Assembly (NCBI GenBank): GCA_015490435.1
Contig: WFXV01000225.1
Span: forward strand, 1 to 8,193
Length of the DNA stretch: 8,193 nt
From: Thermaceae bacterium
GTDB lineage: Bacteria > Deinococcota > Deinococci > Deinococcales > Marinithermaceae
Reading direction: 5' to 3'
Under the pieces are notes generated by a model. That model saw only the letters and a program-made list of their open reading frames with translations. It did no database searches and was not told the DNA's origin. The position numbers and the translations under genes were made by a program. Below, in pieces: positions 1 to 5,562 of the stretch (the first letter of the stretch is position 1; the number at the start of each line of letters is the position of its first letter).

Positions 1-46
1 TCAGCGCTCCGCCAACGAGCCCCACGATCGCCGAGAGGATCTCCAC
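1..46 (-). CDS. Start of a small hydrophobic protein, truncated by the window edge
   Basis: A reading frame opens with GTG at 46-44, just after the TAA of the preceding gene (58-56), and stays open to the left edge. The visible residues are MEILSAIVGLVGGAL, a glycine-rich hydrophobic stretch that looks like the start of a membrane span. A G-rich stretch (AAGGGGG) about 5 bases upstream could act as the ribosome binding site. The position, downstream of the capsid genes, matches the part of P23-77-like genomes that encodes minor virion membrane proteins, so a virion membrane role is a reasonable inference. Only 15 residues are visible and no family can be assigned. Confidence 0.55.
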   Translation of the reverse strand, partial: MEILSAIVGLVGGAL

Positions 47-55
47 GCCGCCCCC

Positions 56-343
56 TTAGTCCTCGAGAAGCTTCAAGAGGAGCACCGCCCCCACCGCGGC
101 GCCCACCCCCCAGACCCAGGGCGGGAGGTCCTCGTACCACGGCCTGGGCACGGGCTGGACTTCGGTGGTCTGGGGTTGGGACTCCTGGGGAAGGAAGCCG
201 AAGATGTCCCCCAGTTCCTCGAAGGTGGGGAGAAACTCCTTCAGGAGGTCGTTGAACTGGCTCGCGGCGTTCATCCACTCGTAGCCGTAGCCCGCTTTGG
301 TTTCGTCAAATGTGGCGCTCCCGCCGGCATAGACCTCGGGCAT
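56..343 (-). CDS. Small acidic protein with a C-terminal membrane anchor, probable virion component
   Basis: This 95-residue protein starts with ATG at 343-341, which shares one base with the TGA of the large capsid gene (345-343), so the two are probably translationally coupled. Residues 1-50 are polar and aromatic-rich, with an amphipathic stretch near 30-50. A Gln/Pro-rich linker (52-74) leads to a hydrophobic segment at 75-92 that ends in KLLED. This architecture suits a tail-anchored protein lying between the viral membrane and the capsid shell. The family is not recognised. In P23-77 the genes after the two capsid proteins encode minor membrane-associated virion proteins, and the assignment here rests on that position only. 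Confidence 0.8.
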   Translation of the reverse strand: MPEVYAGGSATFDETKAGYGYEWMNAASQFNDLLKEFLPTFEELGDIFGFLPQESQPQTTEVQPVPRPWYEDLPPWVWGVGAAVGAVLLLKLLED

Positions 344-1152
344 CAGAGACCTCCCGTCATGAGCAGGTGCGCTGCCCGGCGGAGCTCGTCCTTGCTCGCG
401 CCGGGGATCCGCAGCGCGAGGGCGCTGATCTTTACGTAGTGACGGGCGCGGTCGTTCCAGTCGACCTCGGTGGGCGAGCGGACCTCCAACGCCAGCTGGA
501 AGCCCTCGACCAGGACCGCGCGGTTACCAAGGTAAAGGGCTTCCTCCGCGGAGTTCTGGTCCAGGGTGTGGACGGCGGCGAAGCTGTTGTTGTGGATGGG
601 GATCCAGTCCTTGATCCCGCCGCCCTCGCGGACGACGTAGAGCCGGAACTCGCCCTGCGCGCTCAGGTAGTAGACCTCGACCGCGCTCCAGGCCTCCCCG
701 GCCGGCACCGAGAGCGTGACCGTGCCGGCGTTGTAGTCCACCCCCTGCACCGGCACCTGGACGAAGCCCGAACCCTTGTCCGCCCAGGCGATGACCTCGG
801 GGTGCCGGTCGGTGGGGAAGGCCGGCTTTTTCATCTTGCTCTCGACGATGCCGGGCGTGTTGACGGTGAGGGTGTAGGCGCTGGAGCCGGAGCTGTTGTC
901 GTAGCCCCCGTGGGTCGCCTTGGCGCGGAGGTAGATCTCCATCCGCGACCGCGGCGCGAGGATGAAGGCGGCGTCCTCGGGCACGCGGAAGCGGGCGACC
1001 ACCACGTCGGCGTTGGCCCGCCAGGGCTCCCCGGCTTCGAAGTCGCGGGTGTCGATCAGGGCCCGCTGCAGCGCGTGGGGAGGGAGCTTCGGCCGGGGCG
1101 CGGCCACCGCTTTAGGCACGGGGCGCGGACGCTTTCCAAGGATCGGCAGCAT
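343..1152 (-). CDS. Probable large major capsid protein (P23-77 VP17-like single jelly roll)
   Basis: This 269-residue protein is close to the size of the large major capsid protein VP17 of phage P23-77 (about 290 residues) and lies directly downstream of the putative small capsid gene, as VP17 follows VP16. It has no signal peptide or membrane span, and alternating hydrophobic residues throughout suggest an all-beta fold. The N-terminal 30 residues are Pro/Arg/Lys-rich, like a flexible inner-face arm. Residues 50-58 (VVVARFRVP) and 222-232 (LEVRSPTEVDW) have counterparts in the neighbouring 159-residue protein, so the two look like paralogues. The region between, about 80-210, is longer than in the small protein and could hold the extra domain that forms the capsid turret in VP17. 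The ATG at 1152 follows a GGGGGA ribosome binding site. Identification is by size, order and internal similarity; a fold comparison would settle it. Confidence 0.7.
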   Translation of the reverse strand: MLPILGKRPRPVPKAVAAPRPKLPPHALQRALIDTRDFEAGEPWRANADVVVARFRVPEDAAFILAPRSRMEIYLRAKATHGGYDNSSGSSAYTLTVNTPGIVESKMKKPAFPTDRHPEVIAWADKGSGFVQVPVQGVDYNAGTVTLSVPAGEAWSAVEVYYLSAQGEFRLYVVREGGGIKDWIPIHNNSFAAVHTLDQNSAEEALYLGNRAVLVEGFQLALEVRSPTEVDWNDRARHYVKISALALRIPGASKDELRRAAHLLMTGGL

Positions 1153-1162
1153 GGGTCCCCCT

Positions 1163-1642
1163 TCAGACCTGCTTGACGTGAACTTCCAGCTCGAAGATGG
1201 TTGCGGAGTTCGAGAAGTCCACCTGGTCCGCGGACTCCACCCAGATCTGGAGCTCGTCTTCCGCGCCCAGGAACACGGCGGGCTTGGGCACGGCGAAGGC
1301 CACGCGGGTGACGTCCTTGTAGCGCTCGTTCCGTTGCTCCCCGACGGCCAGGTCGAAGAACGCCGAGTACGGAATCTTGGCGATGAACTGCTCGCCGTCG
1401 AAGCCGGACTGCTTTTTGTAGAGGTAGACGTAGGAGTCGCGGCTGATCTCGTTGCCCAAGCCGTCGGCCAGCTTCATGACCAGCTGGGCACCGTTCTGAA
1501 GCATGACCGCGGTATTCGCCGGGACGGTGTACTTGGCGACGACCACCTTGCGGTTTGCCACGCCGGGCCCGAGCACTTGGAAAGTCGGGCTGGCCTTGGT
1601 GATGAGCTCCTTGCGGATACCGGGAACCTGTTCCTTGACCAT
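1163..1642 (-). CDS. Probable small major capsid protein (P23-77 VP16-like single jelly roll)
   Basis: This 159-residue protein matches the small major capsid protein VP16 of P23-77 in size (about 170 residues) and in position before the large capsid protein. It has no signal peptide or transmembrane segment and is rich in alternating beta-type residues. Two segments resemble the downstream protein: VVVAKYTVP at 33-41 and WVESADQVDF at 134-143. In dual-capsid viruses the small protein is a single upright jelly roll that forms capsomers with the large one. The ATG at 1642 is preceded by GAGGAGGA at good spacing, and the gap to the large capsid gene is 10 bases. The name is inferred from synteny and pattern, not from a database match. 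Confidence 0.7.
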   Translation of the reverse strand: MVKEQVPGIRKELITKASPTFQVLGPGVANRKVVVAKYTVPANTAVMLQNGAQLVMKLADGLGNEISRDSYVYLYKKQSGFDGEQFIAKIPYSAFFDLAVGEQRNERYKDVTRVAFAVPKPAVFLGAEDELQIWVESADQVDFSNSATIFELEVHVKQV

Positions 1643-1663
1643 TTTCCTTCCTCCTCAGACGCC

Positions 1664-2020
1664 TCAGACGATCGCGAGGCCGAACCCTTTGAGCAGGCTC
1701 ACGGCGGCCTCAGCCATGAGCCCGGTGCCGAAAGCCTTCATCTCGCGCTTGCCGGTGGCGGCAAGGTAGCCGCCGAGCAACGCGAGCCCGAAACGGAAGA
1801 GTTGGCGCGCTACGCGCTCGTTGTCAGTGAGCCCCTGCCCCGAGTCACCGAAGACCGTGCGGAAGCTGGTGTACGCCGCTTTCTCGGCGAGGGGCACGGA
1901 GAGCACGCCGCCCACCAAGGCGGCGGTCTCCACCTGGGCGAACTCGGTTAAGGCTTTCGACACCGCCTTTTGGGCCGAACCTACGTCCGGCACCGGCAGC
2001 ACTACCGCTTTACTTGCCAC
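1664..2020 (-). CDS. Small membrane protein, first gene of the capsid cluster (VP15-like position)
   Basis: The start is a GTG at 2020-2018 preceded by a strong AGGAGGT ribosome binding site; an ATG slightly upstream is in another frame. The 118-residue product has an Ala/Val-rich N-terminal part and two hydrophobic stretches near 74-89 and 97-118, split by a basic KREMK, which suggests a hairpin of two membrane segments. It leads the capsid transcription unit, immediately downstream of the palindromic repeats at 2072-2122. In P23-77 the gene before the small capsid protein encodes a minor virion protein (VP15), and this one occupies that place. No family motif is recognised; a role as a virion membrane protein is inferred from location and hydrophobicity. 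Confidence 0.75.
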   Translation of the reverse strand: MASKAVVLPVPDVGSAQKAVSKALTEFAQVETAALVGGVLSVPLAEKAAYTSFRTVFGDSGQGLTDNERVARQLFRFGLALLGGYLAATGKREMKAFGTGLMAEAAVSLLKGFGLAIV

Positions 2021-2071
2021 GTGTACCTCCTCATGGTTCCAGGGTTAGCCCAGAGGAGGCGGTTTGTAAAG

Positions 2072-2082
2072 CGTACAGTACG
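2072..2082. promoter_or_regulatory. Palindromic operator-like site, copy A
   Basis: CGTACAGTACG is a perfect odd-length inverted repeat (CGTAC-A-GTACG). It lies about 50 bases upstream of the capsid-cluster start codon at 2020, between that gene and the paired repeat at 2095-2122. The same 11-bp palindrome, with T at the centre, occurs at 6113-6123 upstream of the other late cluster. It may be bound by a dimeric regulator; the identity of the protein is unknown. Confidence 0.5.
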
Positions 2083-2094
2083 TAAAACTACCGA

Positions 2095-2122
2095 TACGTA
2101 CAGTGTGTAAGTACTGTACGTA
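2095..2122. promoter_or_regulatory. Operator-like inverted repeat, copy B, upstream of the capsid cluster
   Basis: Arms TACGTACAGT (2095-2104) and ACTGTACGTA (2113-2122) are exact reverse complements separated by 8 bases. The interior contains GTAAGTACTGTACG (2107-2120), which is repeated without change at 6123-6136. It lies 75-102 bases upstream of the GTG at 2020 and just downstream of a probable terminator, so it is well placed to control the capsid transcription unit. No confident -35/-10 pair was found. A replication-origin hairpin for the HUH Rep is an alternative reading. Confidence 0.55.
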
Positions 2123-2128
2123 AAGCCC

Positions 2129-2150
2129 AAGAAACCCCGTCCGGGACGGG
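2129..2150 (-). terminator. Probable rho-independent terminator after the DUF4258/DUF2283 pair
   Basis: Read on the minus strand, CCCGTCCCGGACGGG forms a short, very G+C-rich hairpin (5-bp stem CCCGT/ACGGG with a 5-base loop), followed by GGTTTCTT-type sequence. It lies 27 bases after the stop codon at 2177 and before the operator-like repeats of the capsid cluster, a sensible place to end transcription. The T-tract is short and interrupted, so the call is moderate. The perfect 15-bp palindrome (2136-2150) could also be a protein-binding site. Confidence 0.4.
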
Positions 2151-2176
2151 TCCTCTCAGGCGCCTATAGGTACCGC

Positions 2177-2398
2177 TTAAACGGCCTTTTCCGCGTAGAT
2201 TTCCGCGAGGATTTGGTCGGGGATCGAAACGCCCTTGGCCAGAAGCCTGCTGGCCCCTAGGACCTCTACCCCGAGTGGTTTGCCCGTCCGGGAGTAGTCC
2301 ACCACAACACCCGGCTTGATTTCCTCCGAGTAAGCGACCTTGCCGCGCCCCAACCTGATGTAGAGAGCGTCGGCTTCACGGTCCAACTCGATCTTCAC
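2177..2398 (-). CDS. DUF2283 family protein, probable antitoxin partner
   Basis: This 73-residue protein matches the DUF2283 pattern: an N-terminal beta strand with Asp/Glu (MKIELDREADALYIRL, residues 1-16), an acidic SEEIKPGVVVDY segment (24-35), then GKPLGVEVLGAS (39-50). Proteins of this family are often encoded beside DUF4258 proteins in thermophiles and cyanobacteria, and the pair is generally regarded as toxin-antitoxin-like, with DUF2283 as the presumed antitoxin. The gene starts with GTG at 2398, 10 bases after the DUF4258 stop codon, and ends before a probable terminator. The AGGAGGT ribosome binding site is about 12 bases from the GTG, longer than usual; no better in-frame start exists because a TAA lies just upstream. 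The molecular function is not established. Confidence 0.8.
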   Translation of the reverse strand: MKIELDREADALYIRLGRGKVAYSEEIKPGVVVDYSRTGKPLGVEVLGASRLLAKGVSIPDQILAEIYAEKAV

Positions 2399-2408
2399 GG
2401 CTTAAATT

Positions 2409-2648
2409 CTACCTCCTTCCGCGTCCCCATGTCCGGGTGCGATAGACGGTGATCACTACGATGTCTTCGCCTTCTCGTCTGAAGTAAACCCTCAAAATGT
2501 TCCCGCTCTCCAGTTTCCGCTCGGCAACGTTCAATCCCCTGTCGAGGTAGCTACGGTCGGGCTCTTCAACGGCCATGCGAACTAGCGGTCTCGAGATCCC
2601 TCGTTCCCTCATGCGCTTCTGAGCGTGTTTGGTGTAGCGAATTCGCAC
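2409..2648 (-). CDS. DUF4258 family protein, toxin-like
   Basis: This 79-residue basic protein has the hallmarks of DUF4258: a helical start with H8, KRMRERGIS (11-19), then beta strands with RKLESGNILRVYF (44-56), DIVVITVYRTR (62-72) and a basic tail. The family is small and resembles RelE/ParE-type folds, and it commonly sits directly upstream of DUF2283, as here, so a toxin-like role is plausible but unproven. The start is GTG at 2648 with GGGGAG six bases upstream, two bases after the stop codon of the packaging ATPase. Its local G+C is lower than that of the ATPase gene, suggesting later arrival. Confidence 0.8.
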   Translation of the reverse strand: MRIRYTKHAQKRMRERGISRPLVRMAVEEPDRSYLDRGLNVAERKLESGNILRVYFRREGEDIVVITVYRTRTWGRGRR

Positions 2649-2650
2649 GA

Positions 2651-3331
2651 TTAGCTCCCCAGTTCCACCCAGCGCCGTCGCCGGGGATCGGCGGGGTCCC
2701 TTTGCACGAGGCCCGCCCGCTCGTAGTCGAGGTTCTTGACTCCGTACTCCGGCGGGAAGCCGTCGTCGGGGCGGGCGAGCTTCTTCACCCGCTCGCCGAG
2801 CTCGGGGAACTGCTCGGTGAGGGCCTGGACCTCGCCGGGCTCGGTGAGGCGGAAGGCCACCAGGTGGGTGGCCTGGCGGCGGACGCCGGGGTCGATGCCG
2901 CCGACCGCGCCTTTCAGCATCTGGGTGACGAAGATCGTGTTGTGTCCGGCCTCGCGGCCGCCGGTCAGCACCTCGAAGAGTCCCTTTGGGACCCGGCCCC
3001 GCTCGAAGAACTGGTGGGCCTCGTCCACTACCAGGAGGATGTCCCGCCGGCGCATGATCGCCTGGCCGAGGGCGTCCAGGAAAGGCCGAGGGTCGTAGCC
3101 GGTGACGTGGAAGTGCACGCGGTCGTAGCGGTCCAGGACGGGCTCGGGGTCGCCGGCCTCGCCGACGGTGAAGCCCTTCTCGACGAACTCGGCGAACTCC
3201 CGCTTGCGGTTCACGATCACGAGCTTCCGGTAACGCCCTTCCATGCGGCGCACGATCTCCTTGGCCAGGGTGCTCTTACCCGAGCCGGTCTTGCCGACGA
3301 TCAGGATGCGGAAGGTCTGCCTACCGGCCAC
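2651..3331 (-). CDS. FtsK/HerA-superfamily genome-packaging ATPase
   Basis: This 226-residue P-loop ATPase has a Walker A motif GKTGSGKS at residues 13-20, a Walker B motif ILLVVDEAH at 98-106 (D103, E104), and a GGREAGHNTIFVTQ stretch at 124-137 that fits the sensor and arginine-containing region of HerA/FtsK-like enzymes. The compact size, with no membrane or N-terminal domains, matches packaging ATPases of jelly-roll membrane viruses (PRD1 P9, P23-77 ORF13), which drive DNA into a preformed capsid. It lies a few genes upstream of the capsid proteins, as in P23-77. The start is GTG at 3331, preceded by a near-ideal GGAGGTGATC ribosome binding site, and it overlaps the end of the PIN gene by 11 bases. 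A host HerA-like helicase is less likely because of size and context. Confidence 0.88.
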   Translation of the reverse strand: MAGRQTFRILIVGKTGSGKSTLAKEIVRRMEGRYRKLVIVNRKREFAEFVEKGFTVGEAGDPEPVLDRYDRVHFHVTGYDPRPFLDALGQAIMRRRDILLVVDEAHQFFERGRVPKGLFEVLTGGREAGHNTIFVTQMLKGAVGGIDPGVRRQATHLVAFRLTEPGEVQALTEQFPELGERVKKLARPDDGFPPEYGVKNLDYERAGLVQRDPADPRRRRWVELGS

Positions 3332-3737
3332 GGATCACCTCCAGGGCTTCCTTGGGAGGAAGGATGCGGACCCTATGAAGGCTTCGCAATACGAGCAGGT
3401 CTTCGTCTCCGGTCACGACGAAACGGGCCTTCCCACCGAGCGCGGTTCCTAAGACCATAAGGTCCTTGGGATCGCGCACGTTTACGTTGGCGGGGGCTTT
3501 TAATCGCGCCCAGGTCGCAAAACGTTTAAGGTCCTCGAGCAGCGCGTCTCTTAGAAGCGGGTCAATTCGCTTGGCGAACTTTTTCCTACCAAGGACCTCC
3601 TGTAGCTCGGCGAAGACCGGCCGGGAGATTACGAGTTCGTACTTACCCTCGTACCAAAGCTCAAGTACACGCCACGGCACTCCGTAAGGGGTGAACAGCG
3701 CGGCGATGTAAACGTTCGTATCTAAGACAACCCGCAA
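3321..3737 (-). CDS. PIN-domain ribonuclease, toxin of a toxin-antitoxin pair
   Basis: This 138-residue protein opens with MRVVLDTNVYIAALF, the classic PIN start, and keeps the acidic residues expected at the metal-binding site: D6, E44, D89/D92 and D111/D113 (VVTGDEDLL). It resembles the group annotated as putative toxin-antitoxin toxin component, PIN family (COG1569-like). Such proteins are RNases that arrest growth when free of their antitoxin. The start is TTG at 3737, directly after the antitoxin's TAG (3740-3738), with no strong ribosome binding site of its own, so it is probably translated by coupling. Its end overlaps the ATPase start. A toxin-antitoxin pair within a virion operon is unusual; it could stabilise the element or block competing phages. 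Confidence 0.85.
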   Translation of the reverse strand: MRVVLDTNVYIAALFTPYGVPWRVLELWYEGKYELVISRPVFAELQEVLGRKKFAKRIDPLLRDALLEDLKRFATWARLKAPANVNVRDPKDLMVLGTALGGKARFVVTGDEDLLVLRSLHRVRILPPKEALEVIRGR

Positions 3738-3998
3738 CTACTTTGCCCGTTTTCGGGAGCGGTGAAGCGAGCGCACCTTGCGAACCTCTTCGACGGCCAG
3801 CCGCATCGCCTCGTCGTCGCTAAGGCCTTTTACCCTTTGCGCCTGGCGCTCGCTCAACGCCAGGAAGCGCCGCCAAGCGCGCTCCTTACCCAACAAGAGC
3901 CGAAGCGCTTCGACGCGCGAAGTGCGCAGGCTACGGCGAAAGCGCTCAAGCTTCTCGAAGAGGTCGTCGGGCACTTCGATCTGCTTCACCGCCCCCAT
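3738..3998 (-). CDS. Ribbon-helix-helix-like antitoxin of the PIN pair
   Basis: This 86-residue, strongly charged protein begins with a short strand (VKQIEVPDDLFEKLERF, residues 4-20), then an S/T-R-x-EALRLLL helix (27-36). This is the strand-helix-helix pattern of MetJ/Arc-type antitoxins. The rest is helical and basic, with a KVRSLHRSRKRAK tail that probably contacts the toxin or nucleic acid. It starts with ATG at 3998, sharing one base with the TAA of the lytic transglycosylase gene. It would neutralise the adjacent PIN nuclease and may repress transcription of the pair. A perfect TATAAT overlaps its start codon but lacks a matching -35 box. Confidence 0.75.
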   Translation of the reverse strand: MGAVKQIEVPDDLFEKLERFRRSLRTSRVEALRLLLGKERAWRRFLALSERQAQRVKGLSDDEAMRLAVEEVRKVRSLHRSRKRAK

Positions 3999-4600
3999 TA
4001 TACGGGCTCCCCCCTCTTGATCCGATCGCGAAGGGCCAGGATGTTATCGGCGTAGCGGCAGTTGTAGCAGTTTCCGGCGCGGTAAGCGAGCACCGCCCCA
4101 TGCCCGCCGTTGTAGGCGAGCAGGGCCTCGTAGACGTTCCGGTAGCGGGCGAGCTGCTGCTTCAGGTACTTCGCTCCGAGCCGCAGGTTCGCCGCCGGGT
4201 CGGTGATCCCGCCCTCGGCGTCGGGCGGGTAGTGCCAGCCGAGCGCCCAAGCGGTCGTGCCCAGGACCTGGGTGAGCCCCCAGCTCGTGGCCAGGGCCTC
4301 GTCGGTCCAGCCCAGGGCCCGGGCCTTGTCCCAGCGGGGGTTGCCGGTGACGTAGCGCCTTTGGTAGTTAGGCTCGTGCCGGCGGGCTTTGGGGTTGCAG
4401 CCCGACTCCTGGATCACCAGGGCCATAAGGAGCTCGGGCTCGACCGGGTAGGCCCGGAGGGCGGCGGCGAAGGCTTCCCGATAAGGCTCACAGCGTGCCG
4501 GCAGTTTGGAAAGGTCCACGAAGTACCTCCTCGCCCAGGCCAGCCCCGGGAGCGTCAGGGCCAGGAGTAGGAGGCTGACCTGCTTTCGCTTCCTCGGCAC
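3998..4600 (-). CDS. Secreted lytic transglycosylase (SLT fold)
   Basis: This 200-residue protein has a basic-hydrophobic signal peptide (residues 1-23, with cleavage likely after AWA) and then an SLT domain. The catalytic glutamate is E65 in LVIQESGCNP, followed by SWGLTQVLGTTAWALG (106-121) and DPAANLRLGAKYLKQQLARY with AYNGG (134-166), all typical of goose-lysozyme-like transglycosylases. It would cleave the MurNAc-GlcNAc bonds of peptidoglycan outside the cytoplasmic membrane, either for DNA entry as a virion-borne enzyme or for host lysis. A C-terminal CYNC pair (178-181) may form or share a disulfide. The start is GTG at 4600 with GGAGGTGA upstream; the first 113 bases overlap the preceding gene in another frame. 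Confidence 0.88.
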   Translation of the reverse strand: MPRKRKQVSLLLLALTLPGLAWARRYFVDLSKLPARCEPYREAFAAALRAYPVEPELLMALVIQESGCNPKARRHEPNYQRRYVTGNPRWDKARALGWTDEALATSWGLTQVLGTTAWALGWHYPPDAEGGITDPAANLRLGAKYLKQQLARYRNVYEALLAYNGGHGAVLAYRAGNCYNCRYADNILALRDRIKRGEPV

Positions 4601-5123
4601 CCTTCACCTCCTTCGCCGCCCGAACGCCGGCGTAGACCGCGAAGGCAAGGTAGCCGGCGCCGATGATGAGCCGGAGCCAAGGGGGAAGCGCCGCAAGCGC
4701 GTCCGTCCCCCCGACCATGCCCTTATGGATTCCGTAGGCGGCGAGCGCCTCGCCGACGTGCAGGGCGTCCAGCACCGCCGGGGTGGGCATGAACGGCACG
4801 GCCGCGATGAAGGCCCGCTGAAAGGCCTCGATCTGCTCCTTGTCCTCCAGGCGGAGCCCGGCCGTCACCGCCCAGGCCACGCCGGTGGCGATCTCCTCGC
4901 CGGTGAAGGGGATCACCTCGGGCTCGGACTCGCCCTCCGGGAGCGGGTCGAACGCCGGTTCCTCGCCGAGCGGAGTGAACTCGGGCTCAGCCGCCGGGGT
5001 CGAGTCCGAAGAGTCTGGCGAGCTCGGCCTCGCTTCCGTCGAGGGCGGCGGCTCCGAGAACTCCGCCGCGTGCTCCGGTCGCTTCGGGTCTGGGACTGGC
5101 TTGGACTCCGGTTGCACTTCCAT
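4488..5123 (-). CDS. Pro/Glu-rich protein with one membrane segment, probable virion or membrane component
   Basis: The start chosen is ATG at 5123-5121, preceded by GGAGGTAA with a 5-base spacer; a TTG 15 bases upstream lies within that ribosome binding site and is rejected. The 211-residue product has a Pro/Glu/Ser-rich, probably disordered N-terminal region (1-75), a helical part (76-147) and a likely membrane span at 149-169 (WLRLIIGAGYLAFAVYAGV). It then has a Lys/Glu and Pro/Gly-rich tail. It overlaps the upstream gene by 137 bases and the transglycosylase by 113. No family is recognised. At about 22 kDa and upstream of the ATPase, it occupies roughly the place of P23-77 VP11, but no sequence evidence supports that identity. 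Confidence 0.75.
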   Translation of the reverse strand: MEVQPESKPVPDPKRPEHAAEFSEPPPSTEARPSSPDSSDSTPAAEPEFTPLGEEPAFDPLPEGESEPEVIPFTGEEIATGVAWAVTAGLRLEDKEQIEAFQRAFIAAVPFMPTPAVLDALHVGEALAAYGIHKGMVGGTDALAALPPWLRLIIGAGYLAFAVYAGVRAAKEVKGAEEAKAGQPPTPGPDAPGAGLGEEVLRGPFQTAGTL

Positions 5124-5481
5124 TTCGCTTACCTCCAAGCACGGCGGTGGCTGCGATCCCCGCCAGGGCGAGGGCCCCGGCGGCCAGGAAGCCGCCCAGG
5201 GCCCGCCGGCGGGGGGCAGGAAAGGAGGGTGATCCGGACGCCGGGGGCTCTTCGGCGTCCGTGGGAGGGGGCTCAGGCTCTGCCTTCATCGGGCGAGGTA
5301 TCACCGGCTGGGAAGCCACCGCCTGGGCGAGTATGGGGTCGAGCTCGTCTTCCAAGGGGGTGCCCACCGGCTCCTCTTCCGTTGCCCGTGGCTCGGGCTC
5401 GGGTTGAGCCACCGCGGGCGGCGGGGACGGGTCCTCGGGCCTTGGCCGTCCCGGGATGCCAGGGATCTCGACCTTGGCCAC
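4987..5481 (-). CDS. Pro/Glu-rich protein with one membrane segment
   Basis: The 164-residue product is dominated by an acidic, proline-rich N-terminal part (residues 1-90, with repeated EPEP and PPP runs). This is followed by RRR and an Ala/Leu/Gly-rich membrane segment (about 94-115), then a Gly/Ala-rich tail. GTG at 5481 is preferred over GTG at 5487 because GGAGGT lies at correct spacing for the former and overlaps the latter. The stop codon of the 25-residue basic peptide gene lies just upstream. Its last 137 bases overlap the following gene in another frame. The layout, a long disordered arm joined to one membrane helix, resembles the downstream 211-residue protein. Function is unknown; linking the virion membrane to the capsid is one possibility. 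Confidence 0.68.
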   Translation of the reverse strand: MAKVEIPGIPGRPRPEDPSPPPAVAQPEPEPRATEEEPVGTPLEDELDPILAQAVASQPVIPRPMKAEPEPPPTDAEEPPASGSPSFPAPRRRALGGFLAAGALALAGIAATAVLGGKRNGSATGVQASPRPEATGARGGVLGAAALDGSEAELARLFGLDPGG

Positions 5482-5483
5482 GC

Positions 5484-5561
5484 TCACCTCCGGCGCTTCC
5501 GGCGCTTGGTGAAGCGTCCGTAGCGGTCGCGGGGCGGCAGGCGCTTTTTCTTCTTCGCCAT
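5484..5561 (-). CDS. 25-residue, highly basic peptide
   Basis: A short frame runs from ATG (5561-5559) to TGA (5486-5484). It has an excellent GGAGG ribosome binding site six bases upstream and is spaced one base from the stop codon of the upstream gene. Of 25 residues, 15 are Lys or Arg: it begins MAKKKKRLPPRDRYGRF and ends in a run of Arg/Lys. The stop codon lies three bases before the next gene's preferred start, and the last codons supply that gene's ribosome binding site, so it fits the operon as a real unit. Such a peptide could bind nucleic acid or acidic surfaces, for example condensing packaged DNA. No family is known to me; the case rests on the ribosome binding site, junctions and composition. 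Confidence 0.65.
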   Translation of the reverse strand: MAKKKKRLPPRDRYGRFTKRRKRRR

Positions 5562-5562
5562 C

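Noticed and set aside
962..1951. Long plus-strand open frame (about 329 codons) across the capsid genes, and similar ones at 4506-5588 and 7201-8109.
   Set aside because: They lie antisense to well-supported minus-strand genes, lack ribosome binding sites and recognisable motifs, and are expected by chance in high-G+C coding DNA.
3997..4002. Perfect TATAAT on the minus strand at the antitoxin start, as an internal promoter.
   Set aside because: No -35-like hexamer occurs 16-18 bases upstream and the match overlaps the stop/start junction of two coupled genes, so it may be coincidental. Recorded only within the antitoxin entry.
5124..5138. TTG at 5138 as the start of the 211-residue protein.
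   Set aside because: The TTG sits inside the GGAGGTAA ribosome binding site that properly positions the ATG at 5123.
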